DNA of 64,000 nucleotides from NCBI GenBank assembly GCA_019638485.1, contig JAHBTP010000001.1:496001-560000 (forward strand), read 5' to 3'. How positions within the stretch are numbered: position 1 is the stretch's first letter; each line of letters begins with the position of its first letter. The position numbers and the translations under genes are program-made. Below are positions 50,678 to 60,400 of this stretch, in pieces. The notes beneath the pieces are model-generated. The model was not told where the DNA came from and made no database searches. It worked only from the letters and a program-made list of their open reading frames with translations. Source of the stretch: Ferruginibacter sp. GTDB lineage: Bacteria; Bacteroidota; Bacteroidia; Chitinophagales; Chitinophagaceae.

Positions 50678-51694
50678 CTATAAAAGATAAATACCTTGTT
50701 TTTCTAATCTTTGTCTTTCATCGGATGGCCATATACCCACCTGGACTTCACCAATATGTCTTTTCTTTAACATAAACATGCAAACCCGGCTTTGCCCTAA
50801 GCCTCCACCTATACTTGTTGGCAATTCATTATTTAGTAATTGCTGATGATAGATTAAATTTCTTTTTTCTTCGCAATTTCTTTTAATTAGTTGAAGATTT
50901 AAAGTTTCGGCATTTACACGAATTCCCATTGATGAAATTTCAAAAGCTGATTTTAAAACAGGATTCCAAAGGATAATATCGCCATTTAATCCTTTAAAAC
51001 CTTCTTCATTTTCAGTTGTCCAGTCATCATAATCCGGGGCTCGTCCATCGTGTGGTTCACCATTTGACAAGGTTTCTCCTATACCGATGATAAAAACAGC
51101 ACCAAATAATCGGGCAACTTCAGTTTCTCTTTGTTTTGGAGATAGATCAGGAAATTTTTTCAGCAGTGTTTCTGCATGTATGAAAGTGATTTCATCCGGC
51201 AAGCTTGGTTTGAGTTGAGGGTCTTTTTCAAAAACGGCTAATTCGGTGAGTTGAAGCGCACGATAGATGTTTTTTACAATCTGTTTAAGAAAGGAAAGGG
51301 AACGATTTTGAGGAGAGATATGTAATTCCCAATCCCATTGATCTACATAAATAGAGTGAATAGGAGAGAAATCTTCATCAGGTCTAAGGGCACGCATATC
51401 AGTTAAAATTCCTTTGCCAACGGGAATATTTAATTCTTTTAGCCTTATACGTTTCCATTTCGCCAGGGATTGTACAATAACTGCCTTTTTATCTTGAAGT
51501 GCTTTAATCGGAAACTTTACCGGACGTTCAATACCATTTAAGTCATCATTAATACCTGTTCCATCAAGAATTGATATTGGAGAAGAAATGCGATGAAGAT
51601 GTAGGTTGCTTATTAATGCCTTAGAAAAAGTAGATTTTACTAGATCAATTGCTTCTTCTGTTTTAATAGTTGTGTTGTATTGCATGCTTGTCAT
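50678..51694 (-). CDS. asnA: aspartate--ammonia ligase (asparagine synthetase A)
   Basis: A 338-aa ammonia-dependent asparagine synthetase, related to class II aminoacyl-tRNA synthetases. Family motifs include LDGTGINDDLNGIERPV (about 44-60), HSIYVDQWDWE (about 114-124), GRAPDYDDWT near 223-232 and SIGGGLGQSRVCMFMLKK near 297-314. It makes Asn from Asp, ammonia and ATP in the cytoplasm. Length is normal. Its 5' leader (51695-51937) carries an Asn-rich leader peptide and an intrinsic terminator, so expression is probably controlled by Asn supply through attenuation. A second ATG at 51685 is possible. Confidence 0.96.
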   Translation of the reverse strand: MTSMQYNTTIKTEEAIDLVKSTFSKALISNLHLHRISSPISILDGTGINDDLNGIERPVKFPIKALQDKKAVIVQSLAKWKRIRLKELNIPVGKGILTDMRALRPDEDFSPIHSIYVDQWDWELHISPQNRSLSFLKQIVKNIYRALQLTELAVFEKDPQLKPSLPDEITFIHAETLLKKFPDLSPKQRETEVARLFGAVFIIGIGETLSNGEPHDGRAPDYDDWTTENEEGFKGLNGDIILWNPVLKSAFEISSMGIRVNAETLNLQLIKRNCEEKRNLIYHQQLLNNELPTSIGGGLGQSRVCMFMLKKRHIGEVQVGIWPSDERQRLEKQGIYLL

Positions 51695-51793
51695 TTTTTT
51701 AAAATTTTAAAAATCCGCTTTTGGAGCAGACAAATACAGGGTTTGTATTGCCACAATGCAGAGAAGGGTTGTTATTAGTCATTTAAATAAATT

Positions 51794-51817
51794 AAAAAAG
51801 CCCCGAATTTTCGGGGC
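51794..51817 (-). terminator. attenuator terminator in the asnA leader
   Basis: On the minus strand, GCCCCGA and TCGGGGC (51817-51811 and 51806-51800) form a 7-bp GC-rich stem with a 4-nt A-rich loop, followed by six T. It sits 100 nt before asnA and 27 nt after the leader-peptide stop, so it can only regulate asnA and not close an upstream gene. An alternative pairing for its 5' arm is at 51853-51863. Confidence 0.85.
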
Positions 51818-51843
51818 TTTTGAATATCAATTAAAAATTGTAT

Positions 51844-51921
51844 TTACAATATCCCCACTTTCGTAATAGAATTATTACGGTTATTATTAGTGCGGTTATT
51901 ATTTATACAAATGTTTATCAT
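51844..51921 (-). CDS. Asn-rich leader peptide of asnA (25 aa)
   Basis: ATG at 51921 to TAA at 51846-51844 encodes 25 residues. Nine are Asn: positions 3, 7-9, 12-14 and 16-17, arranged as NNN, NNN and NN. No other gene here has such a run. It lies between a full promoter (51938-51965) and an intrinsic terminator (51794-51817) ahead of asnA, the gene that makes Asn. This is the same plan as the trp, his and leu leader peptides of enteric bacteria. When charged tRNA-Asn is scarce, the ribosome should stall on the Asn codons and leave codons 20-23 free to base-pair with the terminator. It has not been reported to my knowledge. Confidence 0.85.
   Translation of the reverse strand: MINICINNNRTNNNRNNSITKVGIL
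51853..51863 (-). promoter_or_regulatory. possible antiterminator arm of the asnA attenuator
   Basis: On the minus strand CGAAAGTGGGG (codons 20-23 of the leader peptide) can pair in two blocks with the terminator sequence at 51816-51804: GGGG with CCCC (plus a U-G pair) and CGAA with TTCG. A ribosome that reaches the stop codon covers this arm and lets the terminator form; a ribosome stalled at Asn codons does not. Confidence 0.6.
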
Positions 51922-51937
51922 TGTTCTATTGTTAGTC

Positions 51938-51965
51938 CAAATATAGGATTTTTTTTAATTAACAA
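51938..51965 (-). promoter_or_regulatory. promoter of the asnA leader
   Basis: On the minus strand TTG (51965-51963) and TATATTTG (51945-51938) are 17 nt apart, with an A-rich spacer. The leader-peptide ATG follows 16 nt after the -7 box. Confidence 0.75.
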
Positions 51966-51982
51966 GTTTTTTTTGAATTAGG

Positions 51983-52008
51983 AGGTGAGTTTTGAACTCA
52001 ACTTACCT
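51983..52008. other. hairpin upstream of the asnA promoter
   Basis: AGGTGAGTT (51983-51991) and AACTTACCT (52000-52008) form a 9-bp stem with one wobble and an 8-nt loop. It lies just upstream of the asnA promoter and could be an operator or a weak terminator of something further right. Confidence 0.35.
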
Positions 52009-52090
52009 CTGTAATTTATAAAGATATCCTCTTTCTCCTCCATTTACGCCGGGTACCTTTGTTTAGAATTTAAATTGGAGGAAGCTTTTT

Positions 52091-52216
52091 TTATTCTATT
52101 TTATCCAAACCTTTCCTACCAGCTCGCCAAAAATGAGTACGTTTAACATTCAGCCTCTTAGCGATGTATAAAATAAATGGGTTAGTTTCATCAAATTCAG
52201 CCTTCTTGAGTCTTGA
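52091..52216 (-). pseudogene. possible remnant of a coding sequence
   Basis: A 41-codon minus-strand frame with no start codon, bounded by a stop at 52217-52219, has coding-like composition (KKAEFDETNPFILYIAKRL, then TRP-rich THFWRAGRKGL). It may be the tail of a lost gene. I cannot assign a family. The surrounding stretch 52220-52744 contains no gene I would support. Confidence 0.25.
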
Positions 52217-52754
52217 CTATTTTTTAGATTTTTCATTGTGCTGAGGCAAATAAAAGGACAAGGATAAAATATTCTAAAACCTTAATACCATCATCCTACA
52301 CTTCCAGGATTCAACTATCCCTAAGTTGTTCAGGCTCTATTCTTCTCTTCCCATCTATTGCTTTTCAACTGAGCATTAGAAGGATTATGCAAAAAAAATT
52401 GAGCAAATGGTATAGTAGCGAATGTGTGCAGATTTTTCTCTTGCTGAAAACTATTTTAGTTCATTACAGCACAAAAGCACCACCATACATTATTCCATGT
52501 AGCGTAGCGAGGGAAATTTTAGTCAGGCTTCATAAGGCTTTTCTTCCGGCTGCTTTATTTGTGTCAAGAAAAAAAGTAAAACAATGTGGAAGAGTTATGA
52601 ACTACCTTCTAAATATAAAAGTTGTACTAAGTGACACCCCTCCTCTTTACAAAGCGAATGGTTATTAAAATCAGGCACTGTTTTTATTAACACTAAAATG
52701 AAGAAGCGAGTGTTTCCAATAGATAAATTAAGTTCGTTTACACCTAGCCGTTAT

Positions 52755-53165
52755 GCTCCATAAATCCCGAATTTGGGGTATTTTTTTGTGTTTGAAATAT
52801 TCCGAACTTTGAACTGGGGTGGGGGCGTAGCCCCCGCCTGAAAGGGTTATTTACCCAACAAAGTACCATAGTGAGGTATTGTTTTGTGTTCTTAAAAATT
52901 CGAACTTTGCACCGGGGTGGGAAACGTAGTTTCCCCTTTTTTGAAATATACCCCATAAAGTACCAAGCCGAGGTATTGTTCCCTGTTTTCATAATTCCGA
53001 AATTTGCTTAGGGCGGGAACGCCAGTTCCCCATCTGTTTGGGGTAGTACCTACAAAGTACCATGATGAGGTATTGTTCCCTGTTTTCATAATTCCGAAAT
53101 TTGCTTTAGCCCCATCTGTTTGGAGGTAGTATCCATAAAGTACCGTCTTAAGGTATTGTATCGTA
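52755..53165. repeat. intergenic tandem repeat with compensating hairpins (about 4-5 units)
   Basis: A unit of about 97 bp is repeated. Each copy carries AAAGTACC, six variable bases and then AGGTATTGT, with AAAG starting at 52860 (minus one base), 52957, 53054 and 53137; a degenerate copy precedes the first. After this comes a CATAATTCCGAAATTTGC-like part and then a hairpin. Arms differ but stay complementary: GGGGGC/GCCCCC (52821-52835), GGGAAAC/GTTTCCC (52919-52935), GGGAAC/GTTCCC (53015-53030). The fourth unit lacks the hairpin and is 83 bp long. Minus-strand frames through it start with MKTGNNTS but are by-products of the repeat. Confidence 0.8.
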
Positions 53166-53324
53166 GTTTTAAAAAAAGAAGATTTGATTTTAGGGGTATG
53201 TTATTAATATTTGAAAAGGGTAAAAGGTACATGGCCATTAAATTCTAATCCTCTTTCAACTTTCAACTTTCAACTATAACATGAAAAAATAAATTGTATT
53301 TTAGCTAGTCAGAACGCTTTTCAA

Positions 53325-54065
53325 ATGTTATCGCTAATAAAGTTTCTAAAGAATATCCTTTTTGTTTTCCCGGTTACATTAATTACTTCTCCGTTGAATA
53401 AATTAATGTTATTTCTTAGTTATCATAACCGACTTATTATTTGGGTTTATAAGAATAAAAAACGTTTTGAATATTCTGACTTTTTTAGTTGGAAACGAGA
53501 TTATAATAAGCGGTATCATCTGTATGAATTTATTAAAGAGAAGTTTGATTTTGAGGATGCGGATCTATTGTACCTTGAATTTGGGGTAGCTAATGGGGAG
53601 TCGTTTAACTGGTGGACAAAGAATTTGAAAAGCAATAACACTTTTTTTGTTGGCTTCGATACTTTTGAAGGGTTGCCTGAAAATTGGGGCGCATTTTATG
53701 AAAAGGGTGATATGCGGGCTAAAGTGCCGATTTTTAATGATTCCCGGGTATTATTTAAGAAAGGGTTGTTTCAGGATACGTTGCCTAAATTTATCAATGA
53801 ACAAAACAGCCAACTTAGCAGTCGTAGAAAAATTATCCATTTGGATGCAGATTTATATTCCTCAACAATATTTGTGCTATCTCAATTGTATCCTTATTTA
53901 AAGTCAGGGGATATTGTAATGTTTGATGAATTTAATGTACCTCTTCATGAATTTAAGGCCTTTTCTGAGTTTTCACAATTCAGTTATTTAACCTTTAATC
54001 CTGTAGGCGCTGTAAATAATTTTTATCAAGTTTGTTTTGAAATAGCGACCAAACCGATGACTTAG
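53325..54065 (+). CDS. TylF/macrocin O-methyltransferase-like SAM-dependent methyltransferase
   Basis: A 246-aa class I methyltransferase. The SAM-binding motif is LYLEFGVANGESF (about 83-95), and the later HLDADLYSSTIFVL (about 172-185) plus SGDIVMFDEFNV (near 197-208) match the TylF family. An N-terminal 35-residue hydrophobic stretch could anchor it to the membrane. TylF-type enzymes methylate sugar hydroxyls; in non-antibiotic producers they act in cell-surface polysaccharide synthesis. It stands alone, so the substrate is unknown. It follows the tandem repeat region and has a starting ATG at 53325. Confidence 0.82.
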   Translation: MLSLIKFLKNILFVFPVTLITSPLNKLMLFLSYHNRLIIWVYKNKKRFEYSDFFSWKRDYNKRYHLYEFIKEKFDFEDADLLYLEFGVANGESFNWWTKNLKSNNTFFVGFDTFEGLPENWGAFYEKGDMRAKVPIFNDSRVLFKKGLFQDTLPKFINEQNSQLSSRRKIIHLDADLYSSTIFVLSQLYPYLKSGDIVMFDEFNVPLHEFKAFSEFSQFSYLTFNPVGAVNNFYQVCFEIATKPMT

Positions 54066-54162
54066 ATTATTTGGTTAGGATATTGTAATGTTTTTTAGGG
54101 TGAGGATTAATATCGCTTAAAATACTTTTTGAATGTATCTTTTTCAATTTTAATAAATGGTT

Positions 54163-54170
54163 TACCTTTG
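54163..54170 (+). promoter_or_regulatory. -7 box at the clpS start
   Basis: TACCTTTG ends 5 nt before the clpS ATG, so a transcript would be leaderless or nearly so. No -33 at normal spacing is visible. Confidence 0.5.
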
Positions 54171-54175
54171 TAAAC

Positions 54176-54466
54176 ATGATTTCCTCCTCCATACAAACCG
54201 CCGAAGAAATTAGTCATCTGCAAAAGACTGAGGTGGATAAACCATACCATTTAATTGTATGGAATGATGATGTTAATACTTTTGATTGGGTTATAGAAAC
54301 TCTTATTGAAGTGTGTGGGCATAATGTAGAGCAGGCAGAACAGTGTGCTATTTTAATTCATACACGTGGGAAATATGCCGTAAAACGCGGTAGTTACTAC
54401 CAATTGAAGCCATATTGTGAGGCTATTACTGACCGACTAATTCAAGCGACTATTGAATCCGAATAA
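54176..54466 (+). CDS. clpS: ATP-dependent Clp protease adaptor ClpS
   Basis: A 96-aa adaptor that delivers N-degron proteins to ClpAP/ClpCP. The substrate-binding core reads YHLIVWNDDVNTFDWVIETL (about 24-43), with the conserved ND pair and the hydrophobic pocket, and HTRGKYAVKRG near 62-72. N-terminal extension is about 20 residues. It is a single gene. Its -7 box lies almost against the ATG. Confidence 0.92.
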   Translation: MISSSIQTAEEISHLQKTEVDKPYHLIVWNDDVNTFDWVIETLIEVCGHNVEQAEQCAILIHTRGKYAVKRGSYYQLKPYCEAITDRLIQATIESE

Positions 54467-54645
54467 TAATGGTCTTTTTCTTGTTGTTTTTTGTTTTTTT
54501 TCTTTTGGATATTAATTTCTTTATCCAGGGTAGCCTGATATCCTGAAGTATTTCCATTTTTCAAGTTTTTTTTGATTTTTTTTTCTATCTTTTCGCTGTA
54601 AACCTAATGATAGGGTTTAGAGATTCTAATTGCTTGCCAGCTATC

Positions 54646-57099
54646 ATGATTAAATATTGTCTGCTTTTAAGTGCTCTTTTCTTCTTATATAAGGGGAATG
54701 CCCAACAAATAATGGGATATGTGAAGGATATGCATGCACAGCCTGTATCCGGTGCAAATATTAGTTTACAACATAAGACAAATACTTTTAAGGTTAAAAG
54801 AACTATCACAAATGAAAGTGGGTTCTATCAATTTTTGAATATAGACTCCGGAGAATATATTGTCAAAGCTTCATTTAGTGGTTTCGAGGATGTTCTTTCT
54901 CCTTCAGTAACAGTAAATAATCAGCCGGTTCAAGTTGTAGATTTAATTATTGTCAATAAAATTCTTCAACTTGATAGTTTAGCTGTTCAGGCCTATCTAC
55001 CTCCTATTGATTTGACTGGTAATAAAACAGTTCTTCATATTGATAGATCAATTAACACAATTGGCTCAGATGTATTAGCCATTTTACAAAATGCTCCTGA
55101 AGTAACTATAGATAATGAAGGAAGTATTTCAATAGCCGGTAAAAGTGGGGTGCAGGTATATGTAGATGGGAAACCGGTTCCACTTGCCGGTGCTGATTTA
55201 AGAGATTATTTACATTCATTACAATCAACCCAAATTGAAATAATTGAGATTATGAAAAATCCGCCTGTTCAATTTGAAGCAGAAGGGAACGCGGGAATTA
55301 TTAATATTAAATTAAAGAAATTTAAACAATGGGGCACGAATGGCTCCATTAGTGCAGATTATGGGATTGCTACCTATCCTAAATATAATGCCGGAGTAAA
55401 CCTAAATAATCGCTCAGCCTATTCTAATTTGTTTGCCAGTTTGCATTTAGTAGATAATAAAACATTAGGCATCGCTTATATGAATAGGATAATTTCAGAT
55501 TCCGGTTTTTTTCAAAAGACCAACTTAATTACAAATCATTCAAATTATCGTTATAAAGTTGGTGCCGATTTTTTTATAAACAGATTTCACACCCTGGGTG
55601 TAAAGGTTGATGGCTCTAATGCTGACCTTGAACTAATTTCTAAAAACAATACTGATATTTCATACCTTTTACCTTCTTCTCATATAGTCAGATTATTGAA
55701 AGCAATTAATACCAATAAGTCCTCCAGATCAAATATTAACTCCAATATTAATTACCAGTTTATCGATTCAACCGGGAATGAATTAAATGTTGATGTTGAT
55801 TATGGAAAGTATAAAAATAAAGGGAATCAAGTACAACCAAATTTCTTTTTTGATCCTACAGGTTTAATAGAATTATCACACACTGAATATCAGATAGAGG
55901 CGCCTACTGAAATTGATATTTATTCATTAAAAGTAGGGTTAGAAAGAAATTTGAAAGGAGGACGAATAGCTTTTGGGGTGAAATTGGCTAATGTAAAAAC
56001 CAAAAATGATTTCAGGCGATTTGATGTTTTTGATTCCGATTTTAAATTGGATTCAGTACGAAGCATTTTTTATCAATACAAAGAAAAGATTAATTCAGCC
56101 TACGTTAATTATAATCGGAGTATATCCAATTTCGTTTTCCAAACAGGAATTAGATTAGAGGAAACACAATACACCGGTAGGTCGGTGGGTTTTGTGCGGA
56201 ATGGAAATGTGATGGCTCCTTATGATTCCTTGTATAAGGGAAATTATTTAGACATCTTCCCAAGCATTTCATTAACTTTCAAAAAGGGGCCATTAAGCCT
56301 GTTTGATATTTCATACAGCCGGCGTATTGATCGCCCGAATTATCAAGACTTAAATCCCATTGAATATAAGTTAGACGAGTACACTTATGTAAAAGGAAAT
56401 CCAAGGCTACAACCACAGTACACAAATACTATTTCATTAAAGCATAGCTATAAATATAAATTGGTCACCACCTTAAGCTATTCCCGAGTAAGAAACTTTT
56501 TCTCCATGTTAATTGATACTACAGAACAATCAAAGGCATTTCTTTCAAAACGCAATCTAACCTCTCAAAATATTATAAATCTTTCATTAAGCTATCCCAT
56601 TTCACTTAAAGATTACGAAGCTTATCTAAGTTTGAATACCTTTTATTCAAGATATAAAGCAAATTTTGGAGAGGAAAGAGATATCAATTTAGAAACATTT
56701 TCGGTTACCTTTCAGAGCCAACAAACATATAAGTTTTCGCCAACAATCACTGGTGAAATAACAGCATGGTATGTAGCACCTGCAATCAGCCTAGGTACAT
56801 TTAAGTCAAAAGGCTATGGGGCTGTTAATATTGGTGTGCAAAAATCAATGTTTAATAGTAGGGGAAAATTAAAACTTGCGGTTAATGATGTTTTTTATAC
56901 AATGAGATGGGCCGGTACCAGTCATTTTGCCGGGCAGACTTCTACAGGTTATGGGAAAGTTGAAAGCAGACTGTTTAAAATGAGTTTTACCTATCGTTTT
57001 GGTAAGGGATTAATAAAACAGATTAAACAGAACAAAGATGAATCAGATGAAGAGATGAAACGTGCTGAAAGCCAGGAGGGTAGCCAAATTGGTGGATGA
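54646..57099 (+). CDS. outer-membrane beta-barrel protein, TonB-receptor-like
   Basis: An 817-aa outer-membrane protein. The start at 54646 gives MIKYCLLLSALFFLYKGNA, a signal peptide; a longer frame from 54607 is unlikely. A carboxypeptidase-regulatory-like Ig-fold is next (VSGANISLQHKTNTFKV, about 30-95). A plug-like part holds GSDVLAILQNAPEVTID and GKSGVQVYVDGKPVPL near 140-180. The barrel from about 240 has alternating aromatic strands and ends at FKMSFTYRFGKG, followed by a charged 26-residue tail. This matches the family of barrel proteins with a CarboxypepD_reg domain. No TonB box or SusD partner is seen. The ligand is unknown. Confidence 0.82.
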   Translation: MIKYCLLLSALFFLYKGNAQQIMGYVKDMHAQPVSGANISLQHKTNTFKVKRTITNESGFYQFLNIDSGEYIVKASFSGFEDVLSPSVTVNNQPVQVVDLIIVNKILQLDSLAVQAYLPPIDLTGNKTVLHIDRSINTIGSDVLAILQNAPEVTIDNEGSISIAGKSGVQVYVDGKPVPLAGADLRDYLHSLQSTQIEIIEIMKNPPVQFEAEGNAGIINIKLKKFKQWGTNGSISADYGIATYPKYNAGVNLNNRSAYSNLFASLHLVDNKTLGIAYMNRIISDSGFFQKTNLITNHSNYRYKVGADFFINRFHTLGVKVDGSNADLELISKNNTDISYLLPSSHIVRLLKAINTNKSSRSNINSNINYQFIDSTGNELNVDVDYGKYKNKGNQVQPNFFFDPTGLIELSHTEYQIEAPTEIDIYSLKVGLERNLKGGRIAFGVKLANVKTKNDFRRFDVFDSDFKLDSVRSIFYQYKEKINSAYVNYNRSISNFVFQTGIRLEETQYTGRSVGFVRNGNVMAPYDSLYKGNYLDIFPSISLTFKKGPLSLFDISYSRRIDRPNYQDLNPIEYKLDEYTYVKGNPRLQPQYTNTISLKHSYKYKLVTTLSYSRVRNFFSMLIDTTEQSKAFLSKRNLTSQNIINLSLSYPISLKDYEAYLSLNTFYSRYKANFGEERDINLETFSVTFQSQQTYKFSPTITGEITAWYVAPAISLGTFKSKGYGAVNIGVQKSMFNSRGKLKLAVNDVFYTMRWAGTSHFAGQTSTGYGKVESRLFKMSFTYRFGKGLIKQIKQNKDESDEEMKRAESQEGSQIGG

Positions 57100-57194
57100 T
57101 TCTTTTAAATCACTTTTCCCAAGATATTTTACTTAATACTCCTTTTGGATTATAATTTTCTTTAATAAATATTAGGATTTCTCATTTTTACTAT

Positions 57195-57202
57195 TAACTT
57201 TG
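57195..57202 (+). promoter_or_regulatory. possible -7 box of the giant adhesin gene
   Basis: TAACTTTG fits TAnnTTTG. It would leave a leader of about 240 nt before 57447. No -33 of normal spacing is visible, so confidence is low. The rest of 57100-57446 shows no gene. Confidence 0.35.
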
Positions 57203-57410
57203 TACTCTCAAGGCTCATACAGCCTATATTCTCCAATATTTTAGCGGATAAGACCTTTATATTACTCTTTTGTGAGAGAGTTTCCATTTCCTTTTAAAAC
57301 TGCTTTAAAATTTTCAGTCTCCAGAATTTGCTGTACAGCGTACCCTAATTTAATGTTGTAGCAGCCCTTTAAAATTCATATTCCATATACCGACTTTACC
57401 ATGAATCATT

Positions 57411-57426
57411 GTGTGTTTTTACACAC
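57411..57426 (+). other. hairpin just upstream of the adhesin start
   Basis: GTGTGT (57411-57416) and ACACAC (57421-57426) pair with a TTTT loop, 21 nt before the ATG at 57447. It could control translation, which is inference. Confidence 0.35.
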
Positions 57427-57446
57427 CTATTGATTTTACTGCTAAA

Positions 57447-60400
57447 ATGTATGATATGAAAACATCTTTATGCTGCTATGAAATTTTTAAAACAAAAGTC
57501 TTTCGAATTTTTACGATTTCGATGTTTACCATTTTTGGTAATCTTCTTTCTTCTTGTTTAGCTCAAAATAGCCAGACTTTTAATGCTAATGGAACATTTA
57601 ATGTTCCTGCTGGTGTAACTGAAATCACCGTGGAGTGTTGGGGTGGAGGTGGAAAAGGTGGAACCCGCACTTCAAATGGTGTATCTGGTGGAGGAGGTGG
57701 TGGCGGATATTCACGCAGTGTGCTTACTGTTGTTCCAAGCAACAGCTATACTGTAAGTGTAGGAGCGGGAGCCACCGGTACAAGTGCAGGGGGTGATAGC
57801 TGGTTTGGAAGTTCATCAACTATATTAGCCAGAGGTGGTAATAGTGTTTCTAATAATAATGCTAATGGTGCAAGTGGTGGCGCAGTGGGTATTGGTGATG
57901 TTACCTATTCTGGTGGAGATGGGCATAATGGCAACACTTCAGGCACACGCTATGGTGGTGGTGGCGGTTCATCTGCAGGTATTGCTGCAAATGGTACTGA
58001 TGCACCAAATCAAAATGGAGGTAATGCACCTGCCGGCGGTGGTAATGGTGGAAATGGCAGATATAATAGTCAGGGTAATGGTTCCGATGGAGATAATCCC
58101 GGTGGAGGTGGAGGAGGTGCTGTTCGTACAAGTAGTTACACACGTTCCGGTGGAGATGGCGCAAGGGGGAGAGTAATTGTCTCTTGGATTCCTGCTTATT
58201 CCACACAGTTTATTTCTATGGATTATGGTAATTCACCATGGTGCGCAGGAGAAACAAGAAATGTTAGTGTTACAGTAAAAAATATTGGTCAGGCTACCTG
58301 GACGAATAGCAACCCGGATATTAATGTGGGTGTGAAGTGGAATCAAAATGGCACAAGTTGGGCTGATTATTATGTTCGAACAGATGCTAATAATGTAGCA
58401 CCGGGTGCAACCGCAACTTTTACGCTACCGCTTACAGCAAGTAATTATATTGCAGGTACAGGATATACTACTCCGCTAAATGCAGGAATTAATAATATCT
58501 CTTTTGATATGGTGGTAGAGGGGGTGTGTTGGTTTGGGAATAATAATGTTGCATGTGGACCGGGAAATGCGGTTTTTGTTTCTCCCAATATTGTTATTGC
58601 TAATCCAATAAATATTACCACACATCCTTCCACAGTTCCTCAAACTTATTGTGTGGGTGATAATGCAGCCTCTTTATCCATAAGTGCAACAGGTACTTCT
58701 CCTGCATACCAATGGTATGTAAATAGTGTACCATCTAATACCGGCGGTACAATTATTCCAGGCGCTACTTCACAAACCTATGTTCCTTCTACCAGTTCTG
58801 CAGGCGTGAATTATTATTATTGTGTAGTAACCGGTTGTGATGAAAAAATAAGTAGTGTTTCAGGTGCTTATACGGTTAATGGAGATGCAACGCTTACGCT
58901 TACCACGGCCCCTTCTACTATTACACAAACAATATGCTTTGGAAATGCAATGGCAAACATTGAATTTGCTGCAGGAGGTGCTGCCATCGGAGTAACGATT
59001 TCTTCAGGTAGTGTGCCTCCCGGTGTTTCAGGTTCGTTTAGTGGAGGTGTTTACACTCTTACGGGAACGCCTTCTGTTACAGGAATTTACACTTTCACAG
59101 TTTCCGCTACAGGCTCAGTTTGTATAAATCAATCACAGCAGGTAACCCTAACAGTTAGTACGCCGGGTACTATTTTGCTTACTTCTGCAGCAAGTACAGA
59201 TGTTCAAACATTATGTGTGAACTCACCTTTAACAGATATTGAATATACTGTTGGTGGAGGCGCTACCGGTGCTGTAATCTCCTCTGGCGTACTGCCTGCA
59301 GGAGTAACCGGATCATTTTCAAGTGGTGTATTTACTATTTCCGGAACACCAACTGAATCAGGAATTTTTAATTTCCAAATTACAACTACAGGAGATTGTG
59401 TGAGCGCATCATTATCGGCGTCTATCACAGTAAATCCTGCACCCTCATTTACATTAGCTTCAGGAGTTGGAAGTAATAATCCTACACTTTGTATTAATAC
59501 CGTATTAAATGATATTATCTTTTCATTGCAAAATGAAACAGGCGTATCGGTAACCGGGCTTCCATCAGGATTATCAGGGGCTTATAATAGTGGAACCTTT
59601 ACTATTTCCGGAACGCCTACACAATTTGGTTCCTTTCCATATACCATAACTGCTAATGGCGGTTGTGGAACAAGCACAACTTCAGGTACAATTACCGTAA
59701 ATAATATAGCAACATTATCATTAACATCAGGAGTGGGCTCCAATTTTCAAACCGCTTGTGTAACTCAATCTGCTATAACTAATATCACCTATTCGGTGGG
59801 AGGTAGTGGTACGGGTGCAACTGTAACCGGCCTTCCAACAGGGATTAGTGGAAGTTACAATAGTGGAATCTTTACTATTTCGGGTACGCCAAATGTAACC
59901 GGAGTATTTAATTATACAGTTACTGCTACAGGTGGATCTTGTGTTAAACAGAATGAAACAGGTACAATTACAGTTGTTGCCCTTCCTGTTGCAAATGCTA
60001 TTACCGGGCCTAATGAAGTGTGTGCCATCAACCAAATTACCCTCTTGCCTAATGCGTCCGGAATAGGGCAATTAACTTATTCGTGGACATCTTCAAATCC
60101 TTCCTTTGCTACTGTAGATAATGCCGGAGTTGTAACTGGTGTTGCAGCTGGAACAGTAAATTTCTTTTATACAGTTACTAACGGTTCGGGATGTACGCGA
60201 TCTTCTGCAAACTTTTCTGTTACCGTAAAAGCAGCAGCTGTAGGAAATTTAACGGCATCGGAGACTTCAGGAATTCCTAACGATAATATTATTTGTCCGG
60301 GAAGTAATGTGACTTTTGTCGCTACAACCGGATATCCCAATTATCATTTTAAAGTAAACGGGGTAACTGCTCAGAATAGTAATGCACGTATCTTTAATAC

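Noticed and set aside
52387..52668. A 93-codon plus-strand frame
   Set aside because: Composition looks random, no start signal, no motif, and the surrounding region is non-coding in appearance.
52744..53089. Two overlapping minus-strand frames beginning MKTGNNTS
   Set aside because: They follow the tandem repeat units exactly, share the repeated start only because of the repeat, and end at random points. They are by-products of the repeat.
57835..58176. Met/Val-rich plus-strand frame in the glycine-rich head
   Set aside because: It is the out-of-frame reading of Gly-rich codons; the main frame runs through it.
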